Assembly: GCF_900115785.1 (NCBI RefSeq)
Contig: NZ_FOYS01000005.1
Location: 186,001-250,000 of the forward strand
Length of the DNA: 64,000 nt
Direction: 5' to 3'
Source of the DNA: Halogeometricum limi
Lineage (GTDB): Archaea; Halobacteriota; Halobacteria; Halobacteriales; Haloferacaceae
The notes beneath the pieces were generated by a model. The model was not told the DNA's origin, did not search any database, and saw nothing but the letters and a program-made list of their open reading frames with translations. Shown here one piece after another: positions 25,330 to 34,547 of the stretch. The first letter of the stretch is position 1. The number at the start of each line of letters is the position of its first letter. Position numbers and translations under genes: made by a program.

Positions 25330-25977
25330 ATGGTCGGCACAGCGGACCAACGGGCGTTCCGCCGGGCGCTGTCGACCGTGCCGGGATTCGTCTACCGAAA
25401 CGGGCTCCGGCTAACGCTCGTGAGCGTCCTCTGGGCGCTCGCGTCGCTCCCGCTCGTGACCATCGGCCCCGCGACGCTCGGGGCCTACGTCGCGATACGG
25501 GACCTGCGGAGCGACCGAAACCGTCTCGACGCGGACCACGTCCGTCGGGTACTACGCCGGAACGGCGCCGCGAGCGCGCTGTTCAGCGGCGTTCCCGTCG
25601 TCTTCGGAGCTATCGCCGTCGCGTACGGTCTCACCGCGCTCGAACGGGGCTCCGTCGCCGGTGAAGTCGTCGCACTCGTCGCCGGCTACGTCGCGCTGTA
25701 CGTCGCGCTCGCGTTGATTCCGACGTACGTCGCACTGGCGGACGGGGACGACCCCGTCGACGCGTTCGGGTACGGCGTCCGATGGCTCGTCCGCCATCCG
25801 ACCGCCGCGCTGGCGATGGGACTCCTCACCGTCGCCATCCTGGCGGTGACCGTGCTCTTGACCGTCGCCTTCGCCCTGACGTTCGCGGGGGTCGCGTTCT
25901 CCCTTCAAATCAGCGTCGTCGAAGCGGTGAACGGACGGGAGCGAGGCACCGCCGCGCCGTCGGTCGTCGCACACTGA
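25330..25977 (+). CDS. YesL/DUF624-family membrane protein
   Basis: 215 aa with about five membrane helices. The family start VYRNGLRLTLVSVLWALASL is followed by PLVTIGPATLGAYVAIRDL. DUF624/YesL proteins are frequently encoded beside carbohydrate ABC importers; their role is unknown but may be in importer assembly or regulation. The ATG at 25330 is chosen, though a GTG at 25321 that overlaps the previous stop is possible. It is the last gene of the fructan operon. Confidence 0.8.
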   Translation: MVGTADQRAFRRALSTVPGFVYRNGLRLTLVSVLWALASLPLVTIGPATLGAYVAIRDLRSDRNRLDADHVRRVLRRNGAASALFSGVPVVFGAIAVAYGLTALERGSVAGEVVALVAGYVALYVALALIPTYVALADGDDPVDAFGYGVRWLVRHPTAALAMGLLTVAILAVTVLLTVAFALTFAGVAFSLQISVVEAVNGRERGTAAPSVVAH

Positions 25978-26106
25978 GTCGCGCCGGGACGACGACGCCG
26001 ACTCTCGGTCGGTCCCAACTCCCCACCCACCGTACTGACGCCGTCGACAGGTGGTAACACTCGTGTCATCGTGAACTCAAGTGACTCCGGTTCGTAGGGG
26101 AGTCCG

Positions 26107-27102
26107 ATGACCGATCCGACTCCCACGCCGGGAATCCACCACGTGACCTGCGTCGCGGGCGACCCACAGCGAAATCTCGACTTCTGGGTCGAGACGCTCG
26201 GACTTCGCCTCGTCAAGCGCTCTATCAACCAAGACGACCCGAGCGCCTACCACTTCTTCTTCGCGGACGCGGAGGGGACGCCCGGAACGAGTATGACGTT
26301 CTTCCCGTGGGAGAACCTCTCGCAGGGGAAAGTCGGTTCCGGACAGGTGTCGCGGACGGCGTTCCGCGTCCCGGAGGGGAGCCTCGACTACTGGGAGGAC
26401 CGCTTCGACGAGTTCGGCGTCGACTACGACGACCGAATCGAGCGGTTCGGCGAGACGGTGCTCCCGTTCTCGGACCCCGACGGTCTCCCCGTCGAGTTAG
26501 TCGAAGTCGAGATTCCCGAGGACGACCCCACGGTTCCGTGGACCGAGTTCGTCCCCGAGGAGGCGGCGATTCGCGGCTTCCATTCTGTGACCTTGTGGCT
26601 CGCGGACCCGACGCCGACGCAAGACCTCCTCCGAACGATGGGCCTCGAAGAAGTCGGCACCGAACAGGCGCAGGGCGACACGCCCGGTGACGAGCGGACG
26701 CGGTTCGCCGCCAGCGGTCCCGTGGGTAAGTACGTCGACGTGCTTCCGACCGTAGAGGGCGGGCGACAGGGTCACGGTACGGTCCACCACGTCGCGTTCA
26801 AGACGCCGACCGACGAGGACCAAGAAGCGATGCGAACGGCCGTCCGGAAGGCCGGGTTGAGCCCGACCCAACAGATAGACCGCCACTGGTTCCGGTCCGT
26901 CTACTTCCGCGAGTTCGGAGGCGTCCTCTTCGAACTCGCCACGAGCGACCCCGGGTACACGAGCGACGAACCGCTCGACGAACTCGGCGAGCGACTCGTC
27001 CTCCCCGGGGAGTTCGAAGCGCGGAGAGAGCAGATAGAAGCGGGACTCACGGACGTGACGGTTCCGCGAGCGGAGACGGCCGACGCCGACGCGGACGACT
27101 GA
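26107..27102 (+). CDS. VOC ring-cleaving dioxygenase (MhqO/MhqA type)
   Basis: 331 aa with two vicinal-oxygen-chelate modules, residues 8-140 and 155-290. Metal ligands fit the type I extradiol pattern: H in TPGIHHVTCVAGD, H in GTVHHVAFKT and E in GGVLFELATSDPG. The hinge RLVKRSINQDDPSAYHFFF is typical of MhqO-type proteins. These probably open hydroquinone or catechol-like rings using Fe(II). It stands alone, convergent with the alpha-glucosidase, and is paralogous to the protein at 40132. Confidence 0.9.
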   Translation: MTDPTPTPGIHHVTCVAGDPQRNLDFWVETLGLRLVKRSINQDDPSAYHFFFADAEGTPGTSMTFFPWENLSQGKVGSGQVSRTAFRVPEGSLDYWEDRFDEFGVDYDDRIERFGETVLPFSDPDGLPVELVEVEIPEDDPTVPWTEFVPEEAAIRGFHSVTLWLADPTPTQDLLRTMGLEEVGTEQAQGDTPGDERTRFAASGPVGKYVDVLPTVEGGRQGHGTVHHVAFKTPTDEDQEAMRTAVRKAGLSPTQQIDRHWFRSVYFREFGGVLFELATSDPGYTSDEPLDELGERLVLPGEFEARREQIEAGLTDVTVPRAETADADADD

Positions 27103-27141
27103 GACGAGACGGTTCCGAAGCACTGCGAGGGCCGTCTCCGC

Positions 27142-28869
27142 TCAGAGTCGGTAGACGACCGCTTCGTACGGCCGGAACTCGGCACCCGCGGGGTCTTCGG
27201 GTGCGTCGTCGTAGTTACCGAGAAGCATCGTCGCGTCGGCGGTGTCTACGACCGTTCCCTGGGCGTCGAACGTCGTTTCGTCGGCGGACCAGTTGAGGAC
27301 GACCAGTATCGTCTCGTCGCCGAGCGTCCGCGTGTAGGCGTACACCCGTTCGTCCTCGGGAAGGAGGAGTTCGTAGTCGCCATACACGAGCGTCTCTTCA
27401 TCGTGACGGAGTTCGACGAGGCGTCTGTAGTGGTGCCAGACCGAGTCCTCGCCCGCGCGCGCCGCCGCGACGTTGATGTCGGCGGCGTTCGCGTTCGTCC
27501 GGAACCACGGGTCGCCGTCGGTGAATCCCGCGTTCTCGCCGTCGGTCCACTGCATCGGCGTCCGCGCGTGGTCGCGACTGCGGTAGTTGACCGCGTCGGC
27601 CACGTCGTCGAACGAATCTATCTCGCCGCTCGCGAGGGCGTCTTCGACGTGTCCGATAGTCATCGGGTCGTCCAGTTCGTCGAGGCCGGTGAACACGTCG
27701 TTCGTCATGCCAATCTCCTCGCCTTGGTAGATGTACGGCGTCCCGCGGAGCGTCAGGAGGAACGTCGCGATGAGTTTCGCGCTCTCCTCGCGGTAGTCCT
27801 CGTCGTCACCGAACCGCGAGACGATACGCGGGTTGTCGTGATTCCCGAGGAACACCGCGTCCCAGTGAGGTTCGGCCAGCTCTTTTTGACACCGCGTCAT
27901 CACGTCCTTCAGGTCGGTGAGACTCCACTCACCCCACCCCTCACCGGTCCACGACCCGCCTTCGCCCGCGTCGATGTCCATGTGGTTGAACTGGAACACC
28001 ATGTCGAGCCCGCCCCCGCCGTCTTCGAGGTACGACGCGGCCTGTTCGACGGTGGTCAGTCCCATCTCGCCCGCCGTCATCGCGTCGTAGTCGGCGAGGA
28101 CGTCGTCGTGCAGTTCCTGCAGGTACTCGTGGATACGCGGGCCGTGACTGTAGTGTTCCGCTCCGGTCAGGAACGCTTCCGGGTCGCCGTCGGGCAATCC
28201 CTCCGTCTTCGAGAGGAAGTTGATGGCGTCCATGCGGAAGCCGTCGATGCCCTTCTCCAACCACCAGCGAACCATCTCTTTGACGTCCTCGCGCACGGCG
28301 GGGGTGCGCCAGTTCAGGTCGGGTTGCGTCTCGTGGAACAGGTGGAGATACCACTGTTCTCGCTCGTCGTCGTACGTCCACGCCGGGCCGCCGAAGATGG
28401 AGTCCCAGTTGTTCGGCGGTTCGTCCGGACTGCCGTCGCGCCAGTAGTAGTAATCTTCGTAGCCCTCCTCGCGTCGGCGCGAACGCCGGAACCACTCGTG
28501 TTCCGCGGAGGTGTGATTCACCACGAGGTCCATGATGAGTCTGATATCTCTGTCGTGGAGGGTAGAGAGGAGGGCTTCCCAGTCGGCCATCGTCCCGAAC
28601 TCGTCCAGAATCGAGCGGTAGTCGCGGATGTCGTATCCGTTGTCGTCGTTCGGCGAGTCGTAGACGGGGCAGAGCCACACCACGTCGACGCCCAACGCGT
28701 CGAGGTAGTCCGCCTTCTCTGTGACCCCGCGGATGTCGCCTATCCCGTCTCCGTTCGAGTCGTTGAAGCTCCGGGGGTAGACCTGGTAGACGACCGCCTC
28801 CTTCCACCACCGGCGGTCGATTGCTGTACTCGCACACTGCGCCGTCACATCGGAATCTCGTCGGGCCAT
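27142..28869 (-). CDS. GH13 alpha-glucosidase (oligo-1,6-glucosidase type)
   Basis: 575 aa, cytoplasmic. Conserved regions: DIRLIMDLVVNHTS (region I), GFRMDAINF with nucleophile Asp214, TAGEMG with acid/base Glu268, and FLGNHDNPR with Asp345. The order and length match GH13 subfamily 31 enzymes that hydrolyse maltose, isomaltose or sucrose-type alpha-glucosides. The opening VVYQVYPRSFNDSNGDGIGD is diagnostic of the group. It is monocistronic, convergent with the VOC gene, and 84 bases downstream of the PKD protein. Together with the GH32 enzyme it broadens sugar use; the true substrate is not shown by sequence. Confidence 0.95.
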   Translation of the reverse strand: MARRDSDVTAQCASTAIDRRWWKEAVVYQVYPRSFNDSNGDGIGDIRGVTEKADYLDALGVDVVWLCPVYDSPNDDNGYDIRDYRSILDEFGTMADWEALLSTLHDRDIRLIMDLVVNHTSAEHEWFRRSRRREEGYEDYYYWRDGSPDEPPNNWDSIFGGPAWTYDDEREQWYLHLFHETQPDLNWRTPAVREDVKEMVRWWLEKGIDGFRMDAINFLSKTEGLPDGDPEAFLTGAEHYSHGPRIHEYLQELHDDVLADYDAMTAGEMGLTTVEQAASYLEDGGGGLDMVFQFNHMDIDAGEGGSWTGEGWGEWSLTDLKDVMTRCQKELAEPHWDAVFLGNHDNPRIVSRFGDDEDYREESAKLIATFLLTLRGTPYIYQGEEIGMTNDVFTGLDELDDPMTIGHVEDALASGEIDSFDDVADAVNYRSRDHARTPMQWTDGENAGFTDGDPWFRTNANAADINVAAARAGEDSVWHHYRRLVELRHDEETLVYGDYELLLPEDERVYAYTRTLGDETILVVLNWSADETTFDAQGTVVDTADATMLLGNYDDAPEDPAGAEFRPYEAVVYRL

Positions 28870-28952
28870 CGGCTGTCGTCTGTGTTCGACACGCAGGAGC
28901 GAGGTAAACGTTGCACATCGACACCCAAAGCGAGTTCCGGCGGAGTGGGCGT

Positions 28953-31682
28953 CTACCGCCTCCCGAAGAGGTGGCGCGTCCGACCCGCCGACCCGAGATA
29001 CGTGCGGTGGGCGAGAAGTTCGTCTCCTCGACGGGTCGTGACGCGACTCAGTCCGGTGTCCAACGCCGATGCGAGGCGTCCCCCGTACCGGACACTGCCG
29101 TCTTCGGCGTCGGTCCCGGGCCCGGTGTAGAGCGTGAGTCGTTCCCCGGGTTCGATGCGTTCGTCGTCACCGAACTCGTAGACGACGTCCGCACCCTCGA
29201 CGACGACGCCGTCCAACGAGACGGCTGTCCGACCCGGGTTGTGGAGTTCGACGAGTTCGCCCGCGACGTCGCCGCCCGACGGGACGATACGGGCGATTCG
29301 GAGCGTTGGCGACGCCCGTCTGCGACCGTCGTCGTCCGCCTCGTGACGGCCCTCGGGGACGCGGCGGCCGCGTCCGACGCCGAGCGACGAGAGCGACCCC
29401 GGCGGGGAGAAGAACCCCCCGGCGACGCCGCCGTACGCGAGAACCGCCGCCGTCCCGACGAACGCGAGTCCGAGTAGTTCCGGCGGGACCGGCGGAAGCG
29501 TCTCCGGCGTCGAGACGAGGGTGTACGTCTTCGTCACGGAGTTCGTCAGTCCGACGTCGTCGGTGACGGTCAGCGTCACGGTGGCCTCGCTCCCCTCCTC
29601 GAACGTCCGCGAGACGGTCTGACCGCTTTCCGTCCGGTCGTCCGAACCGAACGTCCAGACGTAGGACACCACGTCTCCGTCCGCGTCGCGGGACGCACCG
29701 CCGTCGAACGTCACCGACCGACCGAGCGGAACCGACTCGTCCGCGGAGGGGTCGAACGCGGCGACGGGCGGTTCGCCGAACGTCGGTCTGACGACGAGCG
29801 ACGCGGTGCTGGACTCCTCACCGTCGAGTGTCACCTCGAGCGTCACCGTCTGGGGGTCGTCGGTGGAGAACGTCCGTTCGACCGCCTCTCCGCTCGCCGT
29901 CCGCCCGTCCTCGAACGTCCATCGGTACGTCGGCGTCCGACCCGGCGGTATCGTGGACGCGGACGCGTCGAACTGGACGAGGCGCGACACGACCGGAGTC
30001 GTCGGTTCCCAGCGGAAGTCGGCCTCGAACCGCTCGGTCTCCGAAGGCTGAGACGGCGTCGGCGTCGTCGGTTCGGAGTCCTCCGGTTCCGGCGGTTCCT
30101 CGGATTCTTGCCGTCCCTCCGATTCGTCCGGTTCCTCGGGGGCTGAGCGTTCCTCCGACGTCTCTCGTCCGCCGGTGGGTGGGGCGGCGTTCTCGTCCGA
30201 CGGGTCGACCGCCGACGTCGGAGCGGTCTGGTCTCCTCGGACCGTCGGAGATTCCGCGACGTCGAACGCGAGTCGTGCGTCGTTACGGGCGCCGTCGGCG
30301 TCGAAAACTGTGAGGACGACGACGTATCGGCCCGGGTCGTCGAAGGTGTAGGTCGTCTGCGGACCGGCCGCAGTCTCGGCACTCGACTCGCCCCGAATCG
30401 TCCACAGATAGCGAACGATACCCCGGTCGTCCGTCGACTCGCGGCCGTCGAACGCGACGGTATCGCCGGCGGTTACTACCGTTCGATTCGCGTCGACGAA
30501 CGCGTCCGGCACGCCGTTGACGGACACGTCGGCCACCGCCTCGTCGAACTGCCCGCTCCCGTCGACGACTCGAAGCGCGACCCGGTGCGGACCGGGGTCG
30601 TCGAAGACGTGGGAGACGACGCTCGAACCCGCGACGAACGAACCATCGTTCTCGAAGTCCCACAGGTACTGCGAGACGGCCACGTCGTCGGTCGACGCTC
30701 TCGCGTCGAACGTGACCGGGGCACCCTCCGTGACTCGAATCGGGTCGGCGGTGACGGCCGCGACGGGCGGCGAGTCCGCGCCGAACCGGAGGTCGTCGAC
30801 GAGGAACGGGACGTACGCACCCTCCTCGACGACGGCGATTTCGACGCGCGTGATGGCGTTCTCCGGCGCGGTGAGACTCGCGTCGGTCCACACCGTCTGG
30901 TACGTGACCTCGACCTGTTCCGGGAGTACCTCGAACCGCGGGGTGACCGCGTCGTCGGCGAGGGGTGGGAGGGGACCAACCGCGCCCGAGACGTTCACGG
31001 CCGGTCTCTCGGACGGGGAGAAGACGACCGGAACGGTGGTCGGGTCTCGGAGACGAACGTCGTCAGCGCCGAACTGCGGTACCGCGGAGTCGCCCGTCGA
31101 CGTCGCCGTTCGGCCGTCCGAGTCTTCGGTGGTCGTCGACGCGGCGTCACCGGACGGAGCGACGCGAGTGACGGTCCGAGTGGGTGGAGATACCCTCACG
31201 ACGTCCCGGTCGACCAGAGCGCCCTTCGCGTCGTACCCGAGGAGTTCGACGCCTCTCGGCGTCGTCTCTTCCGGCGGCAACCCGACGAACAGACCGACCT
31301 CCTCCTGTGGTTCCGCGAACTCGAAGACGACTCGCGCAGTGCCGTCCAGGTCCTCGTCGAGGGGGCGCACGACGCGCGTTCCCGACCGTGCAGTCGCACA
31401 CGCCTCGGAGGGGCACGGCGTGACTCCGACTCGGGGGGCGGTGAACCGGTCGCGGTAGACGACGCTGTCGCCGAACCGAACGCCGACCCGTTCGTACTGC
31501 GTGTTCAACACGGCGGCCGGTCCCTCCCCCGCCACCTCGAAATCTATCTCGGTCCGCGCGTCGGCGCCGACGGGCACCGAGAGCGTCGAGACCACCAGTA
31601 GCAGAACCACTGTCGTCACGGCGACGGCGTCGAACCGAACCCGTCGCCCCCCTTCTGTCGGTGTCCCCTCGCTCTCTTGCAT
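28953..31682 (-). CDS. PKD-repeat surface protein with TM and C-terminal lamin-tail domain
   Basis: 909 aa. The N terminus has a signal helix (AVAVTTVVLLLVVSTLSVPV). Residues 45-315 are an unassigned beta-rich domain. Four PKD domains follow: about 318-405, 408-490, 575-655 and 660-745, recognised by repeats such as ASTDDVAVSQYLWDFENDGS and DADGDVVSYVWTFGSDDRT. A Pro/Ser/Glu-rich linker separates the second and third. A membrane helix (about 755-780) is followed by a basic loop and a lamin-tail/LTD-like beta domain (LVELHNPGRTAVSLDGVVV), here predicted on the cytoplasmic side. PKD regions usually mediate adhesion or protein contact. No enzymatic motif is seen. It is monocistronic. Confidence 0.8.
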   Translation of the reverse strand: MQESEGTPTEGGRRVRFDAVAVTTVVLLLVVSTLSVPVGADARTEIDFEVAGEGPAAVLNTQYERVGVRFGDSVVYRDRFTAPRVGVTPCPSEACATARSGTRVVRPLDEDLDGTARVVFEFAEPQEEVGLFVGLPPEETTPRGVELLGYDAKGALVDRDVVRVSPPTRTVTRVAPSGDAASTTTEDSDGRTATSTGDSAVPQFGADDVRLRDPTTVPVVFSPSERPAVNVSGAVGPLPPLADDAVTPRFEVLPEQVEVTYQTVWTDASLTAPENAITRVEIAVVEEGAYVPFLVDDLRFGADSPPVAAVTADPIRVTEGAPVTFDARASTDDVAVSQYLWDFENDGSFVAGSSVVSHVFDDPGPHRVALRVVDGSGQFDEAVADVSVNGVPDAFVDANRTVVTAGDTVAFDGRESTDDRGIVRYLWTIRGESSAETAAGPQTTYTFDDPGRYVVVLTVFDADGARNDARLAFDVAESPTVRGDQTAPTSAVDPSDENAAPPTGGRETSEERSAPEEPDESEGRQESEEPPEPEDSEPTTPTPSQPSETERFEADFRWEPTTPVVSRLVQFDASASTIPPGRTPTYRWTFEDGRTASGEAVERTFSTDDPQTVTLEVTLDGEESSTASLVVRPTFGEPPVAAFDPSADESVPLGRSVTFDGGASRDADGDVVSYVWTFGSDDRTESGQTVSRTFEEGSEATVTLTVTDDVGLTNSVTKTYTLVSTPETLPPVPPELLGLAFVGTAAVLAYGGVAGGFFSPPGSLSSLGVGRGRRVPEGRHEADDDGRRRASPTLRIARIVPSGGDVAGELVELHNPGRTAVSLDGVVVEGADVVYEFGDDERIEPGERLTLYTGPGTDAEDGSVRYGGRLASALDTGLSRVTTRRGDELLAHRTYLGSAGRTRHLFGRR

Positions 31683-32017
31683 ACGTCCCTCTTCGTCACA
31701 GAATGCTTCGGACGGATTCGGTTCGCCACCGGTCCGAAGACACGCGGCACTCTCCCCGTCTCCCGATAGGTCGGCCGGGAGAATAAATATAACTTATTTG
31801 GTACAATTGGCGGTACGTCAGGAGAGTTTTCGAATCCCGCCCTCCGAACTGAGCGCTGTGGGCGCGTTCGTGGCCGAATCGTACCAAACAGTCACGAGGT
31901 TAGACGTATGTCATATATTATTTCTGTTCGCGTCGTAGTATGTGACGGTGACCGTGTCGTGTCGCATCGTTCGGGGTCTGTGGGTAGGCGGCGACAGTCG
32001 TCCGGAGGGGGAAGCTG
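31683..32017. promoter_or_regulatory. Divergent intergenic region with TATA-like blocks
   Basis: It lies between the PKD protein (minus) and the membrane pair (plus). AT-rich TAAATATAACTTATTT (31784-31799) could serve the PKD gene with a leader of about 80-100 bases. ATATATTATTT (31913-31923) could serve the plus-strand pair. No gene is seen. Confidence 0.4.
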
Positions 32018-32524
32018 ATGGCGACGGAGGCGTCGCCGTGGTACAGTGAGCGCCGCGGACTCGGAGTCGTAACGCTGTATCTCGTCGGCGCACTCGTCGG
32101 CGCACTCGTCGCGTCCGGGCTGTTGATTCCGTCGTTCGTCACGGAGGGATGGGACGTGGCGTACTACGAGGCGCATCCGCTGGTCGTGCCCGCACAGTTG
32201 TACCTGTTCGCCTACCTCGGAGCGTTGGTACACGTGTTCGTGGCGTTGCTTCGACGGACGGACGTAGACGTCGAGACAGTAGTCAGACTCGGCCTCCGCG
32301 TCCCGACGGCGTTGTTACTCGTCACCGGCGTCTATCTCGCCGCGTCGATACTCGGACTCCAACCGGTTCCCGACTCGCCCGCGAGCGTGCGGACGCTCGT
32401 CGGCGTCGCCTTCTTCGTCGGCCTGTTCGTCGAACACGCCCTCGCCGCACTGAGCATCGTCTCGGCCAGACTGTACCCGGGTGACCCGTCGCAACTGTAC
32501 GACGACGGCATCCGCGGAGGCTGA
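32018..32524 (+). CDS. Membrane protein, first of a paralogous pair
   Basis: 168 aa with four predicted helices (LGVVTLYLVGALVGALVAS, VPAQLYLFAYLGALVHVFVA, LRVPTALLLVTGVYLAASIL, TLVGVAFFVGLFVEHALAAL). The last helix FFVGLFVEHA and the GALVHVFVALLRR segment recur in the next gene, showing duplication. No known family. The helix His and Glu residues could bind a ligand or cofactor. The downstream gene starts one base after the stop codon. Confidence 0.6.
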   Translation: MATEASPWYSERRGLGVVTLYLVGALVGALVASGLLIPSFVTEGWDVAYYEAHPLVVPAQLYLFAYLGALVHVFVALLRRTDVDVETVVRLGLRVPTALLLVTGVYLAASILGLQPVPDSPASVRTLVGVAFFVGLFVEHALAALSIVSARLYPGDPSQLYDDGIRGG

Positions 32525-32525
32525 T

Positions 32526-33116
32526 ATGCCGACGGAGGTACGTCGAACCGAGCCACCGTCCGACGACGAGCGAGTCGCGACTCCCGCGGTGGACTCCACG
32601 GCGAGCGAGCGAGTCTCGCCGCTCGCCGGTCTCGAACGCGTTCGCGCGGTTCGGGTGGGTTTCTACGCGCTCTACACGGCGTCCGCAGTGTTCACGCTGC
32701 TGTTCGTGACCGATGTGCTACCGGTCGGAAGCGGCGTCGCGTCGGTGACGGCGGTGGGGCCGGGGCTTCCGTGGCCGGTGTACGCGTTCACGCTCGTCGG
32801 CACGCTCACCCACGTCTTCGTCACCCTGACCGGACGGCCCGAACTGCGCACCGCGGCGCTTGCGAGACTCGCTCTCAGAGTCCCACTGGCGCTCGCGTTG
32901 ACGTGGGCACTCTACTCGTTGCTGACGACGGCCACCTTCTTCTCGGTCCGACCGGACGCACTCGGCGTCCGCGGCGTCGCGGTGTTCGCCTTCCTCGTCG
33001 GCCTGTTCGTCGAACACGCCGTCGGCGCGGCGAAGACAGTCCTCACGTCCGTCGTCTTCCGGACGCTCGGCCCGACGGTGAGAGACGTGCTTCGTCGACT
33101 GGGATATCGGACGTGA
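32526..33116 (+). CDS. Membrane protein, second of a paralogous pair
   Basis: 196 aa. After about 45 hydrophilic residues come four helices (VGFYALYTASAVFTLLFV, WPVYAFTLVGTLTHVFVTL, LRVPLALALTWALYSLLT, GVAVFAFLVGLFVEHAVGAA). The TLTHVFVTL, LRVPLALAL and FLVGLFVEHA parts align with the preceding protein. The ATG at 32526 follows the previous stop immediately, so co-translation and a heteromeric membrane complex are plausible. Function unknown. Confidence 0.6.
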   Translation: MPTEVRRTEPPSDDERVATPAVDSTASERVSPLAGLERVRAVRVGFYALYTASAVFTLLFVTDVLPVGSGVASVTAVGPGLPWPVYAFTLVGTLTHVFVTLTGRPELRTAALARLALRVPLALALTWALYSLLTTATFFSVRPDALGVRGVAVFAFLVGLFVEHAVGAAKTVLTSVVFRTLGPTVRDVLRRLGYRT

Positions 33117-33284
33117 CGACGGGCGTTCGCCCGTTATTCCGTCTCTCCGACGCGTTCGTTACGCGGCTAACGCTGTAACAGCGGGCCGGACGGACGGGAA
33201 TCCGTGTCGCGAAGTCGGCAGACGCCTCCGTCGTCGACGGCGTTCGCTCGGTACTTTTTTCGACAGCCCACGAGACGCAACGGT

Positions 33285-34487
33285 ATGACACACGAGACGC
33301 CGTTCAGGTCACCCGGGTGGCTTCGACAGGACGCCCTCGGTGCGCTCTCCTTCCATCGGGCACAGTCGATAGACACGCACTTCGGCGGTTACATCGCGCA
33401 GGTAAGCGACCGAGACGGTGCCGTGTACGACTCGCGGACGAAGCATCTCGTCCCGACGGCCAGGTTCGTCTTCGCGTTCAGTCTCGGGTCGCTGATGGAC
33501 GGTCCCGTGTGGTGCGAACCCGCCGCCGAACACGGCCTCTCGTACCTTCGCAACGTCGCCTACGACGAGGAACGCGACGGCTACGCGTGGACGTTCGCAG
33601 GACGGGACGTGACCGACGACACGCGGTCGACGTACGGTCACGCGTTCGTCCTCCTCGCGTACGCGACGGCGACGCGCGCGGGAATCGGCGACGTCGAACA
33701 CCGAATCGAGGAGACGTTCGACATCTTGGACGAACGCTTTTGGGAGGACGAGTACGGCGCGTTCGCGAGCAACCGGACCGCCGAGTGGGACCCCGCCGAA
33801 CCGGAGTACCGCGGGCAGAACGCGAACATGCACTCGACGGAGGCGTTACTCGCCGCCTACGAGGCAACCGGCGAGGAGCGGTATCTCGACCGAGCGGTAA
33901 CGGTCGCGGAGACCATCGCCCGCGACAAACCCGACGAGGCGGACGGCTTGCTCTGCGAGCACTTCACCGCCGACTGGGAGGTGGACTGGGAGTACAACCG
34001 CGACCGGAAAGCCGACCTGTTCCGTCCGTGGGGCTACCAGCCGGGACACATGCTGGAGTGGGCGAAACTGCTCGTCCGCCTGCACCACCACGACGGCGCG
34101 GACTGGTATCTGGACCGCGCGGAACGGTTCTTCGAGGCGTCCGTCACCGACGGTTGGGACGACGAACGCGGCGGGTTCTACTACACCATCGACCGGGACG
34201 GGTCGCCCATCGTCGACGCGAAGTACACGTGGACGCTCGAAGAGGGTCTCGGCGCGGCGGCGCGACTCGCGACGACGACGGGCGACGACCGGTACTGGGA
34301 GTGGTACGACACCATCTACGGCTACCTGCAAGCGCACGCGACGAACCACTCGCTGGGGATTCGCTACGAACGACTCACGCCGGACGGCGAGGTTCATCCG
34401 ACCATCGACGAGACGCCGAAAGTCAAGAGCGGCTACCACCACGTCAACGCCTGCTACGAGGTGTTAGAGTCGCTCGACGCGCTGTAG
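33285..34487 (+). CDS. AGE-family sugar epimerase/isomerase
   Basis: 400-aa (alpha/alpha)6-barrel protein of the N-acylglucosamine 2-epimerase superfamily, which includes mannose isomerase and sulfoquinovose isomerase YihS. Conserved features: TKHLVPTARFVFAFSLG, YGHAFVLLAYA, QNANMHSTEALLAAYEATG, RPWGYQPGHMLEWAKLLV, and the late KSGYHHVNACYE, with catalytic-type His residues in H-x-x-E contexts. Substrate specificity cannot be told. A TIM-barrel isomerase follows after 60 bases, so both may interconvert aldoses and ketoses. The ATG at 33285 is chosen; the upstream open frame is not family-like. Confidence 0.9.
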   Translation: MTHETPFRSPGWLRQDALGALSFHRAQSIDTHFGGYIAQVSDRDGAVYDSRTKHLVPTARFVFAFSLGSLMDGPVWCEPAAEHGLSYLRNVAYDEERDGYAWTFAGRDVTDDTRSTYGHAFVLLAYATATRAGIGDVEHRIEETFDILDERFWEDEYGAFASNRTAEWDPAEPEYRGQNANMHSTEALLAAYEATGEERYLDRAVTVAETIARDKPDEADGLLCEHFTADWEVDWEYNRDRKADLFRPWGYQPGHMLEWAKLLVRLHHHDGADWYLDRAERFFEASVTDGWDDERGGFYYTIDRDGSPIVDAKYTWTLEEGLGAAARLATTTGDDRYWEWYDTIYGYLQAHATNHSLGIRYERLTPDGEVHPTIDETPKVKSGYHHVNACYEVLESLDAL

Positions 34488-34547
34488 AGAAGGGGCAACT
34501 GTTAGTCGTTCACCGACACTTATGCCGGTGAGTTCCGACCCGGACGT

